A stretch of DNA of 64,000 nt from Pseudomonas sp. Irchel 3E20 (lineage in GTDB: Bacteria > Pseudomonadota > Gammaproteobacteria > Pseudomonadales > Pseudomonadaceae). Both the position numbers and the translations under genes were made by a program. How positions within the stretch are numbered: the stretch's first letter is position 1; each line of letters begins with the position of its first letter. The notes under the pieces were generated by a model. It did not search any database, was not told the DNA's origin, and saw only the letters and a list, made by a program, of their open reading frames with translations. The stretch spans positions 457,527 to 521,526 of the forward strand of contig NZ_FYEE01000003.1 in assembly GCF_900187645.1 (NCBI RefSeq), read 5' to 3'. Shown in pieces: positions 57,453-64,000 of the stretch.

Positions 57453-60400
57453 TAGCCAGCCTCTTTAGGAGTTACAGGTGCGTCGTCCTGGTCCGCGTTT
57501 TTGCGGCGGCCCATCGAAGACACAGTGACGAAGAACAGTGGGACCCAGAAGATCGCCAGAACGGTGGCCGTAATCATGCCGCCGATCACGCCGGTGCCGA
57601 TGGCGTGTTGGCTGCCTGAGCCGGCGCCGGTGGAGATCGCCAGGGGCACCACGCCCAGGACAAACGCCAGGGAAGTCATGATGATCGGCCGCAGTCGCAT
57701 CCGGCAGGCCTCGATGGCCGCGTCGGTAAGGCTGCGCCCTTGTTCGTGCAGTTCCTTGGCGAACTCGACGATCAGAATGGCGTTTTTAGACGCCAGGCCG
57801 ATGGTCGTCAACAAGCCCACTTGGAAGTACACGTCATTGGATAGCCCGCGCAGGCTGGTGGCCAGCAGCGCTCCGATGATCCCCAGGGGCACCACCAGCA
57901 TGACCGCGATTGGAATCGACCAACTTTCGTACAGCGCCGCCAGGCACAGGAACACCATCAGCAGGGACAACGCATACAGCGCCGGCGCTTGCGAGCCGGA
58001 CAAGCGTTCCTCGTAGGACAGCCCCGTCCAGGAGATGCCCACCCCCGCCGGGAGTTTCGCCGCCAGGGCTTCGACTTCCGCCATCGCCTCACCGGTGCTG
58101 TAGCCAGGCGCCGGGGCGCCGAGCACTTCCATCGCTTCCACGCCGTTATAACGCGATAGCTTCGGTGCACCGTAGATCCACTCGCCCTTGGCGAAGGCCG
58201 AGAACGGAACCATGGTGCCGCTGGCGTTGCGCACGTACCACTTCTTGATGTCCTCGGGGCTCATGCGAGCGCCCGGCAGGCCCTGGATGTAGACCTTCTT
58301 CACCCGACCGCGGTCGATGAAGTCGTTGACATAGCTGCTGCCCAGGCCAATGGACAGGGTGCTGTTGATGTCAGTCAGGGAAACGCCCAGGGCACTGGCG
58401 CGCTCGTCATCGATGGTCAGTTGGTACTGCGGCTCGTCGTTCAGACCGTTAGGGCGGACTTGGGACAACACCTTGCTCTGGGCGGCCATGCCCAGAAACT
58501 GATTGCGCGCGGCCATCAGCTTGTCATGGCCGATACCGGCGCGGTCTTGCAGGAACACGTCGAAACCGGTGGCGTTACCCAGCTCCAGTACCGCGGGCGG
58601 GGCGAAGGCGAACACCATGGCATCGCGGAAACTGAAGAAGTGCTGCTGGGCGCGGTTGGCGAGGTTGAACACGCTGTTTTCCGCAGAACGCTGATCCCAG
58701 GGTTTGAGCATGATGAAGGCCATGCCCGAACTCTGGCCGCGGCCGGCGAAGTTGAAGCCGTTCACGGTAAACACCGAAGCCACGGCGGCGGACTCTTCCT
58801 TGAGCAGGTAGGCGCGCATTTCGTCGACCACCACTTGCGTGCGCTCGGCGCTGGAGCCGGCCGGAGTCTGCACCTGGGCGAACAGTACACCCTGGTCTTC
58901 CTCGGGCAGGAACGCGGTCGGGATGCGGGTGAACAGCCAGACCATGCCGACGACGATCACCAGGTACGCGAGCAAATACGGCGCCTTGTGCTTGAGCATG
59001 TTGCCCACGCCGCGCTCGTAGCTGCGTACCCCACGGTCGAAGTTGCGGTTGAACCAGCCGAAGAAGCCGCGCTTGGGCGTGCCGTGCTCGCCCTTGGGAA
59101 TGGCCTTGAGCATGGTGGCGCACAGGGCCGGGGTGAAGATCAGGGCGACCAGTACCGACAGGGCCATGGCCGAGACGATGGTGATCGAGAACTGCTTGTA
59201 GATCACACCGGTGGAACCGCTGAAAAACGCCATCGGCAGCAGTACCGCCGACAGTACCAGGGCAATACCGATCAGGGCGCCCTGGATCTGGCCCATGGAT
59301 TTCTTGGTGGCTTCCTTGGGTGACAGGCCTTCCTCGCTCATCACCCGTTCGACGTTTTCGACGACTACGATGGCATCGTCCACCAGCAAGCCGATGGCCA
59401 GCACCATGCCGAACATGGTCAGGGTGTTGATGCTGAAACCGAACGCCGCGAGGATGCCGAAGGTGCCCAGCAGTACCACGGGCACGGTCATGGTGGTGAT
59501 GACCGTGGCACGGAAGTTCTGCAGGAACAGGAACATCACCAGGAACACCAGCACGATCGCCTCGACCAGGGTTTCAACCACACCCTTGATCGATTCGGTC
59601 ACCACAGGCGTGGTGTCGTACGGGAACACCACTTCCATCCCTTGCGGGAAGAACGGCTTGAGGCCGTCGATGGTGGTACGCAGTGCCTTGGCGGTGTCCA
59701 AGGCGTTGGCGCCGTTGGCCAGTTTGACCGCCAGGCCCGAGGCCGGTTTACCGTTGAACTGCGCGCTGATGCTGTAGTTTTCGCCGCCCAGGCCCACTTC
59801 GGCGACGTCGCCGAGGCGCACTTGCGAACCATCCTTGTTGACCTTGAGCAGGATGGCCTTGAACTGCTCGGCGGTTTGCAGGCGGGTCTTGCCGATGATG
59901 GTGGCGTTCAGTTGCTGGCCGGCGACGGCCGGCAGGCCGCCCAGTTGCCCGGACGACACCTGGACGTTTTGCGCCGCCACGGCGGTCTTCACGTCGGAGG
60001 GGGTCAGGTTGAAGTTGTTCAGTTTGGCCGGGTCGAGCCAGATACGCATGGCGTACTGGGCACCGAACACCTGGAAGTCACCCACGCCCGCGGTACGCGA
60101 GATCGGGTCCTGCATGTTGGACACGATGTAGTTGGACAGGTCGTCCTTGGACATGCTGCCGTCCTGGGAAACCACGCCAATCACCAGCAGGAAGTTCTTC
60201 ACTGCCTTGGTCACGCGGATGCCCTGTTGCTGTACTTCCTGGGGCAACAGCGGTGTGGCCAGGTTCAGCTTGTTCTGCACCTGGACCTGGGCGGTGTCGG
60301 AGTTGGTGCCCTGCTCGAAGGTCGCGGTGATGGTCATGCTGCCGTCGGAGTTACTTTCCGAGGACACATAACGCAGGTTGTCGATCCCGTTGAGCTGCTG

Positions 60401-60598
60401 CTCGATCACCTGCACCACGGTGTCCTGCACGGTCTGCGCGGACGCACCCGGGTAGGTCACGGAGATGGCGATGGCCGGCGGCGCAATGCTGGGGTACTGG
60501 TTGATGGGCAGTTTCAGGATCGAAAGGGCACCGACCAGCATAATCACCAAGGCGATGACCCAGGCGAAGATTGGACGGTCGATAAAGAATTTCGACAT
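57452..60598 (-). CDS. ttgB: RND efflux pump inner-membrane transporter (TtgB/MexB/EmhB type)
   Basis: 1048-residue HAE1-family proton antiporter. N-terminus [20 protein letters not shown], then 12 transmembrane helices in two halves with large periplasmic loops. Proton-relay acidic pair is in [20 protein letters not shown], and the second half has [11 protein letters not shown] near the C-terminal tail. The family sequence [20 protein letters not shown] is intact. AGGGGA before ATG 60598, three bases after the adaptor stop. Exports antibiotics, solvents and aromatic compounds in known relatives. Confidence 0.95.
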   Translation of the reverse strand: MSKFFIDRPIFAWVIALVIMLVGALSILKLPINQYPSIAPPAIAISVTYPGASAQTVQDTVVQVIEQQLNGIDNLRYVSSESNSDGSMTITATFEQGTNSDTAQVQVQNKLNLATPLLPQEVQQQGIRVTKAVKNFLLVIGVVSQDGSMSKDDLSNYIVSNMQDPISRTAGVGDFQVFGAQYAMRIWLDPAKLNNFNLTPSDVKTAVAAQNVQVSSGQLGGLPAVAGQQLNATIIGKTRLQTAEQFKAILLKVNKDGSQVRLGDVAEVGLGGENYSISAQFNGKPASGLAVKLANGANALDTAKALRTTIDGLKPFFPQGMEVVFPYDTTPVVTESIKGVVETLVEAIVLVFLVMFLFLQNFRATVITTMTVPVVLLGTFGILAAFGFSINTLTMFGMVLAIGLLVDDAIVVVENVERVMSEEGLSPKEATKKSMGQIQGALIGIALVLSAVLLPMAFFSGSTGVIYKQFSITIVSAMALSVLVALIFTPALCATMLKAIPKGEHGTPKRGFFGWFNRNFDRGVRSYERGVGNMLKHKAPYLLAYLVIVVGMVWLFTRIPTAFLPEEDQGVLFAQVQTPAGSSAERTQVVVDEMRAYLLKEESAAVASVFTVNGFNFAGRGQSSGMAFIMLKPWDQRSAENSVFNLANRAQQHFFSFRDAMVFAFAPPAVLELGNATGFDVFLQDRAGIGHDKLMAARNQFLGMAAQSKVLSQVRPNGLNDEPQYQLTIDDERASALGVSLTDINSTLSIGLGSSYVNDFIDRGRVKKVYIQGLPGARMSPEDIKKWYVRNASGTMVPFSAFAKGEWIYGAPKLSRYNGVEAMEVLGAPAPGYSTGEAMAEVEALAAKLPAGVGISWTGLSYEERLSGSQAPALYALSLLMVFLCLAALYESWSIPIAVMLVVPLGIIGALLATSLRGLSNDVYFQVGLLTTIGLASKNAILIVEFAKELHEQGRSLTDAAIEACRMRLRPIIMTSLAFVLGVVPLAISTGAGSGSQHAIGTGVIGGMITATVLAIFWVPLFFVTVSSMGRRKNADQDDAPVTPKEAG

Positions 60599-60601
60599 GG
60601 T

Positions 60602-61759
60602 TTATTCCCCTTTGCTGCCGGCAGCGGTGTCTGCTGGCTGCGCAGGGGCTTTGGGGCTCTTGGCCACGTTGGTCGCCTCGCTGGCTTTGACTTCGATGCC
60701 CGGCTTGACGTACTGCAGGCCTTCGGTAATCAGGCGATCGCCGGCCTTGAGGCCGTCTTCGACCAACCATTGGCTGCCCACGGTGCGGCTGGCCTTGAGC
60801 TGGCGCAGTTCAACCTTGTTGTCGGGCCCGACCACCAGCGCGGTCGGCGTGCCCTTGAGGTCGCGGGTTACGCCCTGCTGCGGTGCAAGGATCGCGGCGG
60901 TGTTCACGCCGGCCTGCAATTGCGCGTGGACGAACATGCCCGGCAGCAATGTGTGGTCGGGGTTGGGGAACACGGCGCGCAGGGTCACGGAGCCGGTGGT
61001 TTCGTCCACCGAGACTTCGGAGAACTCTAACTTGCCGTCCAGGCGATACTCGCTGCCGTCTTCCAGGGTCAGCTTGACCTTGGCCGCGTTGTCGCCGGCC
61101 TTTTGCAGGCGGCCGCTTTCCAGCTCACGGCGCAACTCCAAGAGCTCCACGGAGGACTGGGTGACATCGACGTAGATCGGGTCCAGTTGCTGGATCACGG
61201 CCATGGCGTTGGCCTGGCCGCTGCTGACCAGCGCGCCCTCGGTCACCGAGGAGCGGCCGACGCGACCGGAGATTGGCGCCAGCACCTTGGTGTAGCGCAC
61301 GTTGATCTGCGCGGTTTGCAGGGCGGCTTCCGATTGCAGGCGGTTGGCCTGGGCGGTGTCGAACTCCTGGCGGCTGACGGCTTGCTCGGCGACCAGTTGC
61401 TTGTAGCGGTCGGCGATCGACTTGGTCGATTGCAGGTTCGCCTCGGCGCTTTTCAGGGTGGCCTCGTACACGGACGGGTCGATCTGGTACAGCTGTTGGC
61501 CGACCTTGACCTCGCCACCTTCCTTGAACAGGCGCTTGAGAATGATGCCATTGACTTGCGGGCGTACTTCCGCAATGCGGTACGCCGTGGTGCGCCCCGG
61601 GAGTTCCGAGGTCAGGGTAAAGGCTTGGGGTTGAAGGGTGACGACACCGACCTGAGGGGTTTGAGCGACGGGGGCCGCTTCTTCCTTTTTACATCCGCTG
61701 AGCAGCGATGCCAGGGCGACGGCAGTGACCAGAGCGGTAACAGCTGGCTTGAATTGCAT
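60602..61759 (-). CDS. ttgA: RND efflux periplasmic adaptor lipoprotein (TtgA/MexA/EmhA type)
   Basis: 385-residue membrane-fusion protein. Lipoprotein signal with lipobox ASLLSGCKKEE (Cys near residue 22), barrel-sandwich halves (SELPGRTTAYRIAEVRPQVN; VLAPISGRVGRSSVTEGALV), a helical hairpin (AEANLQSTKSIADRYKQLVA) between them, and the beta-barrel and membrane-proximal domains (DETTGSVTLRAVFPNPDHTL). ATG 61759 with GAGGATC; the longer frame upstream crosses the operator and is rejected. First gene of the operon. Confidence 0.94.
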   Translation of the reverse strand: MQFKPAVTALVTAVALASLLSGCKKEEAAPVAQTPQVGVVTLQPQAFTLTSELPGRTTAYRIAEVRPQVNGIILKRLFKEGGEVKVGQQLYQIDPSVYEATLKSAEANLQSTKSIADRYKQLVAEQAVSRQEFDTAQANRLQSEAALQTAQINVRYTKVLAPISGRVGRSSVTEGALVSSGQANAMAVIQQLDPIYVDVTQSSVELLELRRELESGRLQKAGDNAAKVKLTLEDGSEYRLDGKLEFSEVSVDETTGSVTLRAVFPNPDHTLLPGMFVHAQLQAGVNTAAILAPQQGVTRDLKGTPTALVVGPDNKVELRQLKASRTVGSQWLVEDGLKAGDRLITEGLQYVKPGIEVKASEATNVAKSPKAPAQPADTAAGSKGE

Positions 61760-61845
61760 GAAGATCCTCGGGTCAGGTACGCGTGTGCGCACAAGAAATG
61801 TGGAAAGGGCTGACAAGTGCGCTAGGTGGATAAGTAGCTTGCTAT

Positions 61846-61881
61846 TGAATATACTTACGTTCATGGTTGTTTGTAAACACC
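61846..61881. promoter_or_regulatory. TtgR/EmhR-type operator overlapping the efflux promoter
   Basis: On the minus strand TTTACAAACAACCATGAACG followed by TAAGTATATT. From memory of the literature this nearly matches the TtgR operator of P. putida. It contains -35 TTTACA and -10 TATATT with an 18-base spacer for ttgA, so a bound repressor blocks the promoter. It lies between the divergent repressor and pump genes. Confidence 0.85.
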
Positions 61882-62025
61882 TTGACACCACTGCCAAAGT
61901 GCTGACAAAGCAGGGCTAAAGGTAGCAATTGTAGGCCGGGGGACGCGTCCCGAGAGACGTCGCCCCACATTTATTCAGATGCCCTTCACGCATCGCCGCT
62001 GCATCCTGATTGAGGTTGTATTGCC

Positions 62026-62658
62026 ATGGTCCGTCGTACCAAAGAGGAAGCCCAGGAAACCCGAAGCCAAATTCTCGAAGCTGCCGAGAAAGCCTTCTAT
62101 GAAAGGGGTGTGGCCCGTACCACATTGGCCGATATCGCCACCCTCGCCGGGGTGACGCGCGGTGCCATCTACTGGCACTTCAGCAACAAGGCGGACCTGG
62201 TCCAGGCCATGCTGGACACCCTGCGCGAACCCCTCGACGAAATGGCCAGGGCGAGCGAGAGCGAAGAAGAATTGGACCCTCTGGGCTGCATGCGCAAGTT
62301 GCTGGTTCATTTGTTTCATCAAGTTGCACTGGACCCCAAGACTCGACGCATCAATGAGATTTTGTTCCACAAGTGCGAGTTCACCGATGAAATGTGCGAC
62401 CTGCGCCAACAGCGCCGCGTGGCCGCCCTGGACTGCAACGTGCACATCGAACTGGCCCTGCGCAATGCCGTCAGCCGTGGCCAGATGCCCGCCGACCTGG
62501 ACACTGCCCGCGCCGCCATCACCTTGCACGCCTATATCGACGGCATCCTCTATGAATGGCTACTGGCCCCTGACAGCTTCCAGCTGCATGCCGAAGCCGA
62601 GCGCTGGGTCGAGACGGGCCTGGACATGCTGCGCCTGAGCCCCAGCCTGCGCAATTGA
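62026..62658 (+). CDS. ttgR: TetR-family repressor of the efflux operon (TtgR/EmhR/AcrR type)
   Basis: 210-residue repressor. N-terminal helix-turn-helix: [20 protein letters not shown] followed by [20 protein letters not shown] and [12 protein letters not shown]. The all-helical C-terminal ligand pocket domain begins near residue 70 and matches the TtgR/AcrR C-terminal family ([37 protein letters not shown]). GAGGTTG ribosome site. Divergent from ttgABC; drug or plant phenolic binding would release it from the operator at 61846-61881. Confidence 0.94.
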   Translation: MVRRTKEEAQETRSQILEAAEKAFYERGVARTTLADIATLAGVTRGAIYWHFSNKADLVQAMLDTLREPLDEMARASESEEELDPLGCMRKLLVHLFHQVALDPKTRRINEILFHKCEFTDEMCDLRQQRRVAALDCNVHIELALRNAVSRGQMPADLDTARAAITLHAYIDGILYEWLLAPDSFQLHAEAERWVETGLDMLRLSPSLRN

Positions 62659-62802
62659 ATCAACATGTGTCAATATCCCCGGCGAGTGCCCCTGCATTAT
62701 TCACTCGCCCTGCAACAACGGGCTGCTTTTATATAGCGACTGCTGTTAGGTTGATAGGTAGCAAACTACGTATTTTGTAGGAATTTTGTTGCGAGTCTGT
62801 GA

Positions 62803-63690
62803 ATGAGTGTGAGTAAGCCATTGTTCAAGGGCGCCGAACAGCCGATCAAAGCCATCGCCCTGATGCTGGCGGCGGTGTTCCTGTTCTCCAGCCACGACAC
62901 CCTTTCCAAATACCTTTCCGGCTTCTACCCCATCGTCATGGTGGTGTGGATCCGCTACGTGGTGCACACCCTGCTGATGCTGGTGATCTTCGTGCCACGC
63001 ACCGGGTTCAGCACGGTGGTGCGCACCAAGCGCCCGGGCCTGCAATTGCTGCGGGCCTTATGCCTGATCGGCGTCAGCCTGCTGTTCACCACGGGCCTGC
63101 GCTACATCCCCCTGGCCGAAGCGACCTCGGTGGTGTTCCTCGCGCCGCTGCTGGTCACCGCGCTCTCGGTGCCCTTACTCGGCGAGCGGGTGACTCGGGC
63201 GCAATGGCTGGCGGTGCTGGCTGGGTTTATCGGCGTGTTGATCGTGGTGCGCCCGGGCGGGGCGCTGTTCACCCCGGCGATTCTCCTGCCCCTGGCCGCC
63301 GCCCTGTGCTTTGGTTTCTACCAACTGCTCACGCGCATGCTCAGCGGCATTGACAGCCCCACCACCAGCAACTTCCTCACCGGCATCCTCAACAGCCTGA
63401 TAATGACGGCCATCCTGCCGTTTTTCTGGACCACTCCGACCCTGGTTCACGGCCTGTTCATGATCGGCCTGGGCACTTGCGGGATGTTCGGCCACATGCT
63501 CATGACCCAGGCCTTTCGCCACGCCGCCCCGGCCATGCTGGCGCCATTCAGCTATGGGCAGATCCTCTTCGCCGGTCTCTACGGCTACCTGATTTTCGAC
63601 CACACCCCCGACCGCTTCGCGGTGGTGGGCATCACGGTGATCTGCCTCAGCGGCCTGGCCGTGGCCTGGGCGCAGCGCAAAAAAGACTGA
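62803..63690 (+). CDS. DMT-superfamily transporter with two EamA domains
   Basis: 295-residue membrane protein with ten hydrophobic helices and two EamA repeats: AIALMLAAVFLFSSHDTLSK through IPLAEATSVVFLAPLLVTAL in the first, and TPAILLPLAAALCFGFYQLL through SYGQILFAGLYGYLIFDHTP in the second. LGERVTRAQWLAVLAGFIGV is the usual end-of-repeat motif. Family members export metabolites or amino acids; the substrate is unknown. The ribosome site is weak (GTGAATG context). Followed by a very strong terminator. Confidence 0.9.
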   Translation: MSVSKPLFKGAEQPIKAIALMLAAVFLFSSHDTLSKYLSGFYPIVMVVWIRYVVHTLLMLVIFVPRTGFSTVVRTKRPGLQLLRALCLIGVSLLFTTGLRYIPLAEATSVVFLAPLLVTALSVPLLGERVTRAQWLAVLAGFIGVLIVVRPGGALFTPAILLPLAAALCFGFYQLLTRMLSGIDSPTTSNFLTGILNSLIMTAILPFFWTTPTLVHGLFMIGLGTCGMFGHMLMTQAFRHAAPAMLAPFSYGQILFAGLYGYLIFDHTPDRFAVVGITVICLSGLAVAWAQRKKD

Positions 63691-63701
63691 CCGCGGCCCA
63701 C

Positions 63702-63746
63702 AAAGCCAAAAGCCCCGGCGCTCACACGCCGGGGCTTTTGGCTTTT
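63702..63746 (+). terminator. Terminator after the EamA transporter gene
   Basis: Perfect 19-base stem beginning AAAGCCAAAAGCCCCGGCG with CTCACA loop and a T-run; usable in both directions. Confidence 0.95.
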
Positions 63747-63964
63747 GATTTTAGGTTCCCCGTGGGCGTTCTGTCTCTGCTCCAGGCTCCTGCCCTCACC
63801 CCACGGGCAGCATGAGCATTTTCGGATTGCTCCTACTCGTGCATGGCCCCCGTCCGACATGTGGTTTCACTTTCCCCATGCTCATATTTGTGCGCTCAGG
63901 CGAACCGCTATCCCTTTCCCGTAGATGAGCGTCCGTCGCCCTCAGCCACACAAGGACGCCCCCG

Positions 63965-64000
63965 ATGAGCAACCCCACCTACGCCGTAATCGCCGAACTG
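63965..64000 (+). CDS. Start of an unidentified gene (cut by window edge)
   Basis: ATG 63965 with AAGGACG ten bases upstream opens a frame of 12 codons, MSNPTYAVIAEL, to the right edge. Too little sequence to name. The 218 bases before it hold no recognisable gene. Confidence 0.5.
   Translation, partial: MSNPTYAVIAEL

Overview
The window reads as a chromosomal segment of a fluorescent Pseudomonas (P. fluorescens group). The signs are a GC-rich dense gene set, the aot/aru arginine uptake and catabolism cluster with an AraC-type ArgR, a GntR/GntK/GntP gluconate module, an alaS-lysC-rsmA block followed by tRNA genes, a TtgABC/EmhABC-type efflux operon, and pseudomonad REP-like hairpins. Both ends are cut: a LysR regulator runs off the left edge and only the first 12 codons of a gene appear at the right edge.

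Layout. 1-7.5 kb: partial LysR regulator, LysE exporter, gntR / gntK / gntP with three copies of one operator, alaC aminotransferase, a second LysE exporter, and a Phd/ParE-type toxin-antitoxin pair. 7.5-19.9 kb: acetyltransferase, ECF sigma remnant, LysR regulator divergent from a PACE efflux pump, pitA, a chemoreceptor, PepSY protein, sterol-desaturase-like membrane protein, glpQ overlapping an AraC regulator, DUF2025 protein, MASE2-GGDEF cyclase, a small XRE regulator with a LexA-like box, and an unrecognised 308-residue protein. 20-24.7 kb: nrdB without nrdA beside it, a DUF2790 secreted protein, and acsA.

25-49.7 kb is the arginine block. aotJQMOP-argR (uptake and regulator) and aruC-F-G-D-B-(small His-rich protein)-E (arginine succinyltransferase pathway) lie on the plus strand. 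Between argR and aruC sit two giant minus-strand genes (1970 and 1694 residues). They encode dermonecrotic-toxin-like (DUF6543-type) proteins with three and two tandem leucine-rich-repeat cassettes and no catalytic domain behind the repeats. This pair is the most unusual element of the window. The aotJ and aruC promoters carry the same ArgR half-site at exactly the same distance from the -10 box.

49.7-64 kb: lumazine synthase under an FMN riboswitch, alaS, lysC, rsmA, tRNA-Ser(GCU), two identical tRNA-Arg(ACG), an RND efflux operon with its divergent TetR repressor and operator, a DMT-family transporter, and the start of an unidentified gene. I ran no database search; family names are from recognition of sequence motifs.
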